A stretch of DNA of 64,000 nucleotides, from positions 1 to 64,000 of the forward strand of contig CAJNOI010000302.1 of NCBI GenBank assembly GCA_905250115.1, read 5' to 3'. Origin of the DNA: Adineta steineri (Eukaryota; Rotifera; Eurotatoria; Adinetida; Adinetidae). This document shows, piece by piece, positions 51,901-62,479 of the stretch (its first letter is position 1; each line of letters begins with the position of its first letter). The notes beneath the pieces are model-generated. The model did no database searches. It saw only the letters and a list, made by a program, of their open reading frames with translations, and was not told the DNA's origin. Both the position numbers and the translations under genes were made by a program.

Positions 51901-54518
51901 TATTCATTCGTATGTCGATACCGATCATATGGCAATGGGAGAGATTGATCTAGTTTGCAATCATGCAGAGCATCATGCCAGAACATGGTTGCACCAATCA
52001 TAGGCATGTGTTGTTCAATGACAGCATCTATAGAAGAGAGAAAGACATGATATGATTATAAAGAGAGAAGTATGAATATTTACAGTCGAGATAGCGAAGT
52101 GTGTTGATGCTGTCATCGTTGGGTAGTTGACTTGTGGTATATGCTTGATGAAGATCATGGAAAAATATCTTTATCGATGGGCAGTCGAACGTGGCATGAT
52201 GAAAGTTGAAGATGATGATATCTCTATCGGAGATAAGATCATTGGTAGAAACCTGTTTATAACGAACGAGATGCCATCGGAAGACAAGACCCTGAGTAAG
52301 ATCGAAAACATGAGGATTATGTGTCTCATTGTGTATAATCTCATCCAATTGTTCATCTGTTTCATAAATGCTTTCGATTATATAAAACCGATTGTTTCTA
52401 TGATTCTGTTGGTCAACAATTCGTTGTGTAAGAATGTTTTTTGTAGTATCAAAAATAAATGACGTTCTCAGAGATTGATGTTTATCAACAACAAGATCGA
52501 GTGCGTGACGAAGCTGCTGAACAGATAAGGTATGATCAGCTGAAAGGCGATAGCAGAATATCATATTGTAAGTTGCCAATTGTAATCCATCCAAATGCAA
52601 ACGACGTTCTTCATCGAACCATATTTGTTGTTGAGCATATGAAGCTGGTTCTATGATAGTCAGACATTATTCTTACAGTTAAATACTCGAATCTCTCGCA
52701 AATAGCAATATATTGCTTTTGTAATGAAACAGTCATCCTATATTAAACTACTTTCACAAAGAATTCTTTTGTTGAGATGCTGTGTCTCAAACTGATGACA
52801 TTCTTTTATCGAACTTACTATTTTTTATGTTCGAAGGGTTTTAAACTATTTCTACAAGTTACTCATTATGTACGAGTTTTAGTTCATGCAGATATGTAAA
52901 GAGGAATTAGAAACGAGCTTTCTTGGAAGCACTTACTTATTTCAGAGAAATGTCGTAGTGATTCGATGACGTTTGATAAATTTTCAACGTTCATTGGTAA
53001 AAGAGAAAGGTTTCCAATTTTTTCAAAAACTGGATCGAACCCAATCGTTTTCGTGTTTTCAGTAAAGATATGTAAAAGTAGATTCTGAAAATATCGACCA
53101 ATGTTGGACACCGCCATTTCATCGTAACAATCAGCACTACATTCCAAAACACAAAGAGTTGTTTGGCTGAGCTGATTGTGAATCATTTTTAAATTAATAT
53201 CATGAGAAGCAATACCATTGTCATGTAGCCAAGGTTGTTCAGTATATAAACTTAATGTCGCATCATTTGTCTTGGCTATCGATTTCATTTCACTAGTTGA
53301 AGAAGAGTGAATCTCTTCATATTGAAAATGAAACGGGATCTTGTTTGAACATAACTCCCTATTACCCCTGATGATCTGCTGATAAGGTAGTTGATAGTGA
53401 TCAAGGATGTCCATGTCCAGTTGACAAATTCGCTGCACCAAGTTAATAAAACTTTCATTTGCATTAATTTTGATACGATATGGTAATAAATTCGCAAACG
53501 TACCGATCATGCATTTTGTATCAACCAATGATCGCTTTTCTGTTGGATAGGTCACACACAAGTCACTAATAGTACCATCATTGAGTTCATAAATAAAGAG
53601 AAAGAAGCACGCTAATGCTGTATGAGACATAGCCAAATTATGCAGCGATGCAAATTCCATCTGAGCTTCGACAAGTATCGAATCCAGTATAAACGATGTA
53701 CTATGCCCTTCTCCAGAACGCTTTTTTGTGTCGAATGGGCGCGTAAATGGTGTCGGATAGTTTGCATTAAGACTGTAGTCATCCATCATTTTTGACCAAA
53801 ACTGTTGGGCTCTTCGTACTTGAGAGTCTTCGGGAATATTAACGAATTGTTGATGCTCATGCAGACTGAAACTGATATATTGTAACCTTTCAACATCCAC
53901 TTCCATTTGATCGTATGCTTTTGTAAATGCAACAAGAAACGGACTAATAGAATTATAATCGAATGCTACACCATGAATTATGAAAATAACTAGATCTTGC
54001 GGATATAATTTGTCCATATCATCGTCAGATCTCACCTTAACTAGATGACAACGAACAACTAAACCATGTTCCAATTCAGCAAAATGCCTGACTGATTCAT
54101 TTCTGAGTAGATCAGCAATTTCATCGAGACTTTGTGTATCGTCTGCTGTTATTTCAAAGGAATAAGCACCATTGTTGACCACAGATCGTACTGCTTGGAC
54201 CAAGATATTACGATTTTCATCGAAGTAAATTGCTGTTCGAAGTATTTCATGTTGTTCAAGAACAGCAACAACCGCCGAACGAATACGCTCGATTGACATT
54301 GAGCCATGTTTAATTACCAAAGGGAGAACAAAATTGTGCATGGCGGGTGATATTGATGGATCGTGATGAATCTTTTCATCGAGCCATATCCGTTCTTGTG
54401 CGAAAGATGCAGCACCTTGTGAACACCCAGCAGTAGGAATAGCTGATGATGCTGATGAAAGCATCATTTCTTGCTCTTGAATCTTTTGTAATAAAGCCAT
54501 TTCCTTCATTATTTTCAT
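25980..54518 (-). CDS. giant nonribosomal peptide synthetase, five C-C-A-T units, 3' end in the gap
   Basis: At least 30 exons, all joined by GT/AG introns whose phases agree, give more than 7,750 codons. Domain order is (C-C-A-T)x4, then C-C-A cut by the gap. NRPSs load amino acids on carrier domains as thioesters (A domain, ATP), and C domains form the peptide bonds in the cytosol. All four complete A domains keep A3 (FTSGSTG), A7 (YR[TS]GDLV), A8 (GRKDHQIKL) and A10 (NGKxDRK), and all four carrier domains keep the phosphopantetheine serine in GGHS, so the enzyme looks functional. The likely start is the ATG at 54518 (MKIMKEMALLQK); 54509 and 54500 are in-frame alternatives. A phosphopantetheinyl transferase and any thioesterase or reductase lie outside the window. 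Introns are host-like; the domains are bacterial/fungal-like, as expected for a transferred gene long resident in a bdelloid. The alternative is several genes, but phase 1+2 agreement at every unit junction argues against it. Confidence 0.85.
31028..36499 (-). other. NRPS unit 4: C-C-A-T
   Basis: Exons 36499-35042, 34590-34027, 33958-32862, 32803-32504, 32447-32117 and 32056-31028. C motifs are HHAAFDR and HHVLFDF, so the Gly/Asp-Gly position of the first domain is replaced by Arg. The A domain shows SFDIHFQE, A5 MYGQAEVT (Gln for the usual Pro/Thr), A7 YRSGDLV, A10 NQNGKIDRK; the carrier IFTIGGHSLLM. The last exon is 33 nt longer than in units 1-3 because of an 11-residue Ser-rich insertion (PSSSSSVDG) just before A5. 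Substrate probably differs from units 3 and 5. Confidence 0.85.
36554..42553 (-). other. NRPS unit 3: C-C-A-T
   Basis: Exons 42553-41042, 40067-39504, 39437-38347, 38290-37991, 37936-37606 and 37549-36554. C motifs are HHAMFDG and HHALFDF. The A domain shows TFDAHIYE, A5 VYGPAETT, A7 YRTGDLV, A10 NQNGKVDRK; the carrier FFSIGGHSLCF. Its A domain closely matches the one in unit 5 (TFDAHILE, same VPSFLYSFCDF and WDVYGPAETTML segments), which predicts the same amino acid at both steps. Confidence 0.85.
42622..49077 (-). other. NRPS unit 2: C-C-A-T
   Basis: Exons 49077-47620, 46120-45554, 45490-44403, 44346-44047, 43994-43667 and 43617-42622. The first C has HHAAVDG, the canonical motif; the second HHALFDF. 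The A domain has SYDVHGQE in the A4 region, A3 FTSGSTGTSKG, A5 TYGPAETT, A10 NLNGKVDRK; the carrier has IFTIGGHSLLI. The intron between the two C domains is the longest of the gene (1,499 bp) and contains a telomere-like hairpin at about 47396-47470. Confidence 0.85.
47396..47470. repeat. telomere-like hairpin repeat inside an NRPS intron
   Basis: GTGTGTGAGTGTGGGTGTG is opposed by CACTCTCACTCGCTCCCACA. It lies within the 1,499-bp intron between the two C domains of unit 2. Confidence 0.55.
49139..54518 (-). other. NRPS unit 1: C1-C2-A-T
   Basis: Exons 54518-52937, 52650-52084, 52027-50934, 50878-50579, 50523-50193 and 50134-49139. C1 is the most divergent C domain: its core reads IIHGVAFDY where HHxxxDG is expected, so the first His is lost and Gly replaced by Tyr; it may be a starter-type or inactive domain. 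C2 has HHATFDC. The A domain has A4-region CTYDGHLRQ, A5 LYGPAEAT, A7 YRTGDLV and A10 NPNGKIDRK; the Asp that binds the substrate amino group appears kept. The carrier has TIGGHSRLF. A preceding N-terminal stretch of about 40 residues is Met/Gln/Ser-rich and resembles no docking domain I know. Confidence 0.8.
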
Positions 54519-54549
54519 TTTGTTTTCGAATTTGTTAAGTAACAGAAGC

Positions 54550-54551
54550 CT
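54550..54551 (-). promoter_or_regulatory. possible spliced-leader acceptor of the NRPS gene
   Basis: GTACTTGTTTATTAG ends 31 bases before the ATG at 54518 and no upstream coding exon is visible. As with two other genes here, this AG could receive a trans-spliced leader; a 5'-UTR intron is the alternative. Confidence 0.35.
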
Positions 54552-54735
54552 AATAAACAAGTACTTTGAGAAATAGAATTATCTGAAAAGAATAAAGCAA
54601 ATATGATCGGTCCCGTCGACACTCGTATCGAATCAAACAAAGAAATCAGAACTGCACAATATTCTGTCACGAAATTACATTAAAAATAAAATTAATGCAA
54701 AATATTTTGCATTACCCATGCTGTGATGATCCTAG

Positions 54736-55191
54736 TTACTTCATCCGATGAAAACTTTCATAGTTATTGTTGGTGATTGTTTCGCACTTTTCCATATAAA
54801 TATCAAAGCCTCCTACATAAGGTATAAAGACTCGTGGTTTTCCAGGAATATTTGCCCCGTTGTAGATTGACTTGGATGGTCGAAAAAAAGTATTTTCGAC
54901 TACATCATTTACATGTTTAACCCAAGTATTCTCTAAGTCTAGAGTAGGTTGTATCATATTGATATGTTGCGTTCGTAGATATTCCAAACATTTTATTATC
55001 CATTTAACATGTTGTTCGATATGTGGAACCATATTAGCTAAGTCAGATAGAGCACCGGGGCCACTAATTGTAAGTAAGTTTGGAAAGTCAGTGATCATCA
55101 GACCTTGATAATCATGCCATAATTTATTTAATTGTTTTGTAAAAAAGATAAAATTGATGTTGAAGAATTTTTTGTTTTGATGGATAATCAT
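54736..55191 (-). pseudogene. C-terminal fragment of a Baeyer-Villiger (FAD/NADPH) monooxygenase
   Basis: From about base 55110 down, the frame matches the C-terminal third of Baeyer-Villiger monooxygenases: YQGLMITDFPNLLTISGPG, then NMVPHIEQHVKWI, WVKHVNDVVENTF, and NGANIPGKPRVFIPYVGGF near the end. Family members are about 500-550 residues and need an N-terminal FAD-binding GxGxxG and a FxGxxxHxxxW fingerprint, neither of which is present here or upstream, so only about 130 conserved residues survive. These enzymes insert oxygen next to ketones and are often tailoring enzymes in bacterial and fungal clusters. The fragment lies between the live NRPS and a decayed NRPS segment, on the same strand; it is best read as a relic of a transferred gene. 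A truncated but transcribed gene cannot be excluded. Confidence 0.75.
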
Positions 55192-58070
55192 TAAAATGAA
55201 AATTTATTTTTGAATGTTATTTTGATAAAAACCATCGAAGATTAAATTGACTTGAATTTTGCGGAATTTCAAATTGATATTTATTTAATTTAATTTAATT
55301 TAATTTTTTTATGATATTTGTTAAAATAATTCGCTTAATAATTTTGTTACTGATGGTGAATGTGTTGGAAATGTCATTTCAATTAAATTTTTTATTGTAT
55401 TTTGATTTTTATTAGTTTTAATTATATTTAAAATGAATTATGGAAAATTTCTTGTCCATTGAAGTGTAAATGAGCTTTGTTCAAATATTTGTTGAATTAA
55501 TATTGAACCATAAATAATTGCAAGTTCATCAGCTTGACGTTGATTAAGTACATATGAATTATTTGAAATTAATTAACCAATTAGTTCTCGAATATAATGA
55601 TTAGAATTTTTATATAATAAATTTGATAAACAAACTTTTCCTTCAAATAAACAATCATAATGATGAAGACGAACACCGCATGTTGTAAAGCTTGACGAAG
55701 TTTAGATATTGATAGAGTACTACCTGATGACAGTCGATAAAGAAAAGGCATATTATATATGGCAACTTGCGAATTTTTTGAATCAAAACGAATTCGTTCA
55801 GCAAGTCAAATACGTGCTTGAGTATAAGAAACTAATCCTTACCAGAACAAAGACTATATAAGATACAATTAAAAATCGAAAAACATATTAATTGAAGAAT
55901 TATAATTATAAGTCTTTACAAGTAATCATACCTTCATTGTTAACATTAGATAATCGATGAAAGATTGTTTGTTGTATTTCTTTAGATTTATTTTGTAGAT
56001 AAAAAGATAATTTCGATATTGATTGATTAACTAAATCAAATGAAGATGAATTTTTAACAAACAATTGTGAAAGAAGATGTTGAAATTGTTTTGATAGTTC
56101 TTCTACTGTTTCTACATCAAAGACATCTTGTGAACAAATTAGAGAACATGATATTATTTGATTTTGAACTGTTGGATCGTGAAAAAATAATAGTTTCATA
56201 TCAAATTTAACAATATTTTACATTTGTTTCAATGGTACTAGTTGAAATTGTGTTTGGTTTACAGAGAGAAGATCAGTATCCGTTGAATAAGTAATGAAAT
56301 CAAATAATATATTGAGAAAACCAGCAGATGAATGTTTATGATCTAGATCTTGAAGTATTTGTTGAAGAGGATAATGTGTATGTTCAATAATTAAAATAAA
56401 TTGATTTTGAACTTGTTTGATAAGGTGATTGAATGAATAAGTAGGATGAATTTGAATTCTATGTGGTAATGTTGCAACAAACATACCAATTAGATTTTAT
56501 AATTCTGTTCTACATCGATTAGCATGAATACATGAAATGCATGGGTCATTTTGATTGTGACTTAATTTATATAAAAATGTATAAAATATGGTAAGACCTA
56601 ATTGAAATGGTGTAATATCTTGTGAAGAAGCATTATCCAATGGAATATCAATAAGATGAGCAAAACCTGAATGTTGATCAGTTAATAAACGATGTGGATC
56701 AAAAGGTAACATGATACGACGTTCTAAATTCAATCCATCAAGATGTGATTGCCAAAAATGATAAGATGATATTATATCCATTTGTTTTTCATAAACTCAA
56801 TTATCAATATATTGAAATTGATTTTCATTATTTAATAATGTACTATCATTTTCTAAATTATATTTAAGATCACGAAAAAATATTCGTCGAGAAGCACTAT
56901 CAAATGCAATATGATGAAAATTAAAAACATTTCTTCATCTTTTCTCTTACAATTATATTTAATTATGTGACATCGTAATATAATGCCTCGATTAATATCA
57001 AATAATTTTGAACTTGTAATTTCTTGATTAATTATTTTGTTATTTTTTCATCATTTTCAGCATAACTAATTACAAATTCATATTGATTTCTAGAAGTAAA
57101 TTGTTGAATAGATTGAACTAAAACATTCGTATTTATATTCCAATCTAATGATGTTCGAAGTATGGCATGTTTAGCAATAATTCCATCAATAGCTTGATGT
57201 AATCAATCAATTGTAATCTTTTGAATGTTAGAGTTAGATATAATACGACAAACTAAAGGAACATTATAAACAGATGTTTCATTCGAAGAACGAATAGTTT
57301 GATCAACAAAAATACGTTGTTGACCATAATTGAGTTCGATAAGAAGTATGATTAAGCCATTGTTGAAAAATTTGAGTATGTTCAGCAATAGTTCGTTGAC
57401 GAAATAAAGAAGCAATATTAAACGATGATGAAGATTTAGTATCAAGAGAAAATTTTATTTGATATTGTGAAAAGAGACGCATTATAGCTAATGAATTACT
57501 ACCCAGTGAGAAAAACGAAAGATTAATAGATATTTTTGAATTTACATCAAATTGTAATATAAGACACCAAAGATCATGTACAAGTTAGTGTTTATTTGTC
57601 ATTAATATTTCATCAATATTTATTAATAAAAGTAATTATGATAGATTAGGTTTAGAAAGTGCTGCTTTATCCAATTTTCCATTAGAATTAAATGGTAATT
57701 GATCAACTACAATAAAAAAGTGATGGAACCATATATTGTGATGGATGATCTTGACAATTAGTATGAATTAATTTTTCATCAAATGGAACTGATGTAGATG
57801 CTTTATTTAATTGTATATATGCAATCAAATGGTCTCGTCCACGTTCAACTACTTTAATAACTACTCAGTTAGAAATAGATGAATTAGATTGATAAATAAT
57901 TGCTTGAATTTCTTCTAATTCTACTCGTTGTCGATTTACTTTAACTTGAAAATCATTACGACCCAATAATTGAATTTACCATTTGAAGGTATTAATCGAA
58001 CTAAATCACTTGTTCTATAACTTTTACCAGGTTCATCTGAACATTGAACTAATACTTTGTTATTAAAGTC
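55192..58070 (-). pseudogene. decayed NRPS segment (A end, T, C, partial C)
   Basis: Broken stretches of NRPS homology lie in the order expected of one unit of the neighbouring gene: an adenylation C-terminus (58070-57660), a carrier domain whose GGHS region has drifted (SLGSNSLAI), a first-class C domain (about 57330-55910, with YPLQQIL and PFQLGLTIFYTFLYKL segments), and the start of a second-class C domain (about 55840-55650, IYNMPFLYRL). It is interrupted by numerous breaks and is clearly dead. It is more AT-rich than the live gene. Below it, at about 55560-55320, a further unrecognised coding-like remnant (LNQRQADELAIIYGS) is followed by TTTAATTTAA simple sequence. The relic shows that the ancestral locus had at least one more unit in the 5' direction. 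Confidence 0.75.
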
Positions 58071-59035
58071 GAACCTTTTGTTGCTGCACTGCTGCTATTC
58101 GTTTGCGTGAATACACCTCTTATGTTAAACGACAGATAAATATCAATAGATTAATAATGTAAAGAAATTAACTAATTAAAATCTAAAAAATTTATATAAG
58201 ATAAGAATTCAAAATTTAATACATGAAAACAGGAATGAATTGATTGATCGTGACAAAAACATAAAATATTTTTCAATAACAATAATAAATTATAATTAGA
58301 AAAAAAACAATAGCTGGTTGGCAATAATAAGCATGGCAAATAATAAGTACACTTAAATAAATAGAAAAGTAATATTTGAAAATAAGGGCAATTTAGAAAA
58401 ATGAAATAAATAGAGAAAAATTATTCTTAATGTTCATAGGAAAAAAGCTTTGTTTTTTCTTTAATTAAATTTTACTCAGCCAAGTAACAAATAAATCTAA
58501 TATTCAGTTCATACTTAATTTTTAATTCATATTAATCCTTTCGCGGAGGTGGTATATATATATATACGTCTCACCTTTTCTCTTTCTGTTCTCCTTCCTA
58601 TCTCCCACGCTGCTTCATTGAAAAGTCGCTCGTTAAACGGTTAATGTATCTATATATCTTTTTGAGTTAGTACAAAAAGTATGTCTAAAATTTTTTAAAC
58701 TTATTCAAAAAGAAATTATGAGACTATGATTACGAAGTCTTTTAAATTCTATTATCTCTTTATTAGAATACATTTTCTAATCATTACAATCAAAAATTAG
58801 ATAAAGTTTAACTAACAACTATCTTAAACAAAGAGTTTCAATTCAAAATTAGTCGATCACTTGAAAATGCTCCGTTCTCAATACTCTATTGAGTATTACT
58901 CTTTTGTATTCTTTACAAATTAATCTACATAATCTTTCTATCATTTTAATAATTAATTACTTACTCGAAGTTGTGTATTCACTAATATCGTCTTATTTAA
59001 AAGATGTCAGATATGAGTGACCAGAGAAAATTAAA
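58071..59035. other. gene-free AT-rich stretch
   Basis: Nothing coding. A short (TA)n run is at about 58552-58566, followed by a C/T-rich tract. Confidence 0.5.
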
Positions 59036-59039
59036 CCAA

Positions 59040-60620
59040 CATTCTGTTTCTTTCCATAACAATCAATCCTCACCATAATAGTAAGTATTAGACTCTTTGT
59101 ACTATCACCTTCTGAAATAAATCAGAATATGTTCAATACACACAAACCAACATGTTGATTGACTTAATACCATTGAGTATTTATATGATAATAATCATTT
59201 TTGTGCATTTTAATATCTGATTATTTGAAATAAAGAAAAGTATACTAAATAAATCAAATAGATAAAAAAAAATAACGCGACATTTTCATTCATTTCTAAC
59301 CATTGTTTGTTGTCATAATCATTATCGTTGGTCTCTTTAGCGTAAGTTGATCTTGAATGAACAATGATAAATTCAATAGACATGATAGAGGAAAAAATTA
59401 AAAAGCAATCATATTCATTTGATAACATCAAATCTTTTTATCACCATACTCGTTGCTCTATTCTTTAGAATATGATGATCTTGAGCGAATAAATATCCAT
59501 TAAACATATTTAACAAACACACTTAAAACTATACCTTAATTTTTATTCTTACCATAGCAACCATCACATTATTCTTTAGTACATGCCATCCCAAAATAAA
59601 AAACGATCCGTACAGTGCATTGCATATATCCAATCACAACGATATTTTGGGTCATTTGTAGATAAATTTTATTTTCACCACGATAACTATTGCCATTCTC
59701 TGTAATATATGCCGACCTACAATAAACAAAAACAGAATTCATACTTTAATTCATTCCATAAATGTTGTTTACTTTCATCATGATATTAATAACTCAACTC
59801 TTTCAAACATAACTTGCATTCAAACGAATACTAAATAACTCAATAAACAAAATAAAAAAATATTTAAAAGAACACTCACTTTTACATGATAATATTATTC
59901 TTTTTTAATATCACTGCTTTGGATAAATGCTTCAGATTAATCTGACCTTCAAAGAATAAATATATATTCCGATTCAATTCATAGTCATTGTTGAATTCTT
60001 CATATCAACTCAACCTTCAATACGTAATAAATATATTCGATAAAAAAATAAAGAGAAATACTCAAATTCATTTTTCAATAACTTCCATTTTTACCATAAT
60101 ATCCATTACTAGTTTCGTTGGATTAGAATGAACTTCCATGAATAATAATATATTCAATTAATGAAATCAAGAATAGTAATAAAAAAAGATATTCAGATCT
60201 ATTTCATTATACGATATGTTAATTTTTCATAATACTTTTTGTTGAATTCTTTTTATTAACTGCTCCTTGAACAAATAGTAATATACTCAATAAGTCTAGC
60301 AGAGTAAAGATTAAATATCATTGCCATATGCTTTACAATATGTTGATCATGAATCAAGAAGTACATATGAAATACATTTCGTATACGCAATTGAAAGAAG
60401 ACGCGTATTTATTCATAAAAGAATTGATCTTCGCCATAATAAATATTGCTGTATCATTTAGAAGATGATGACCTTGAATCAACAAAAAAATATACTAAAT
60501 ACGTATAATATATATCAATCAAAATAATACTGTTCATTTTCACTATAATTACCATGACTTTAGTTTTTAGGATATTGTGATTCTGTATGAAGAAGAAGAT
60601 ACTAAATACGTAGAAGAATT
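59040..60620. repeat. strongly diverged tandem repeat, period about 110-120 bp
   Basis: A motif resembling TTCACCATAATAACCATTGC, then ATTCTTTAG-ATATG, then TGATCTTGAAT-AACAAATA recurs with drift at about 59310, 59432, 59550, 59674, 60105, 60319, 60432 and 60541, with weaker copies between. Spacing is near 110-125 bases. No coding potential. It looks like an old satellite. Confidence 0.6.
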
Positions 60621-62379
60621 AACAAATAAAGAATAGTACATTACGTTACATGGTATTCATCGGTTGTAGTGCATATACTATTGCTGCAGGTTTTAGGGTA
60701 TTTTTCATCTTAGACCAACAGAAATAAAACGTTAACTTGATACATTGTATAGCATCTTGTTTTTGAGTTGTAGCAACGGACACTGAACTGTTCACAGTAA
60801 GATGAATTTGAATAAACTAAAGATACTTGAGGATATTAGATAAAAATTATTTGGATGAATGAAAGAGTGTATAAGACAATGCGAAAAATAAATATTTTTT
60901 TTAATGACGACCTGCTTAAGCTAACCACAACTTGTATAAGTAATATTAACATACGATTGAAGAGTATGAGAACGACATACCTGTGCTTAATTATATGAAA
61001 AGAAAAGCACATGTAGATGTACAGAAAGGTGTATTTGAAAAAAAAACAGTATAGGTTAAATATGGATTAAGAATATCGATAAAAAAGTATTTAAAATAAA
61101 TTAAGATTGTGTTATCTACATTAATTTAAATATCTATATCATTCTAATATTATCCAGTTCATACGATGTTTTTTTTTGACGATAAAATATAGAATTATTT
61201 ATTTAAAAATGTGTAGTTTTATTGAAAAAAAATGTTTGTTTTAGGTATGAAATGTCTATTCTATTCCGTTAAAAATCAATTGATAGCGTTAGTTAACATG
61301 AAAACAATCAGTGTAAAAGTAATACTTAATTTGATTAAAGAGTATATAGTGTAGCTTTCCAATTAAGATACCAAAAAATTCATTTAAATACTTAAGTTGT
61401 CATTTTTTTGCTAGATCTTATAAATTTTTCGGGTTGACATTTGTTTCGATTATATTATATAGTGAACATAGAACGAAATGCTTTTACAATCCTGTTAAAA
61501 TCAATTTTATATACAAGATCATTATAAATTCCGATATTCAAATGATTTATCATTGGTATAAAGTAAAAAATATATATATCCTACCAACCTCATATGTAAT
61601 ATAACAAAAAAAAGTATGTTTGAATTACTATATAATCGTAAGAATTGATTTTTTACTGTCAAATGTAGCACATTCATTTGAACTTTTTTACATATAAATA
61701 TATTTGTTAAGTATCGCCTACGTCAACATATATCTTAATTGTAACTTAAAAATTATTTAGTTTCATTATTGTTCATTGACAATGAATATAAATTAAAGAG
61801 ACAAAGGAGTGACAATATAAAAGATATAAAAAGAAATAAAATCCAATAGTATAGGTGAATAATGAAAGCAAGATACAAACGAAAGAATATCCTTCATCGA
61901 TCATCATTTTATCTTTGTCACATACTTTATATCATTACAATTATATTCGAAGGATAAATTACTCAAACAAAAGAGCAACGATAAATAAGAAAAAAATATA
62001 TCCGAACAATACAAGGCAAATAAAGCAAGGACAGTGTTTATGGCATTGTATTAATAACCAGAAAGAAAAGAATCTAACAAGTATTACCTTGTAGAATATC
62101 TTCTCGATACATCAATGATATCTTTTTTTTGTTATTTTCTCATTATACCATAATCAGTTCAAGATGATATTTCTATCGGTATTCAACTATAATCGACGTA
62201 TAATAAGAAAAAAATATTTATTTTAATTATAAATATAATCTACAACTGATTTTTCTATCACAGTAATAAAATGTAGTTTTTTTTTACTATAATAGTAGTT
62301 TTGCGGCTTGAGTTCTTCTACAAATAAAATAAAATAAAGAGAAAGAAATTGACTTCAATTATAAATATAAATTAAAATA
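60621..62379. other. gene-free AT-rich stretch
   Basis: No gene or clear repeat seen. The frame at 61855-62094 (+) has Lys/Asn/Ile-biased composition typical of random AT-rich sequence. Confidence 0.45.
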
Positions 62380-62479
62380 NNNNNNNNNNNNNNNNNNNNN
62401 NNNNNNNNNNNNNNNNNNNNNNNNNNNNNNNNNNNNNNNNNNNNNNNNNNNNNNNNNNNNNNNNNNNNNNNNNNNNNNN
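62380..62479. other. assembly gap (100 N)
   Basis: A second placeholder gap of exactly 100 N, between the satellite region and the kynureninase. Confidence 0.95.

Noticed and set aside
25980-54518. Reading the NRPS as several adjacent genes, one per open block
   Set aside because: Every block ends at a GT donor and begins after an AG acceptor with matching phase, including the unit junctions; no start codons are needed between units.
61855-62094. Plus-strand frame in the desert as a gene
   Set aside because: Lys/Asn/Ile bias typical of AT-rich random sequence and no domain signal.
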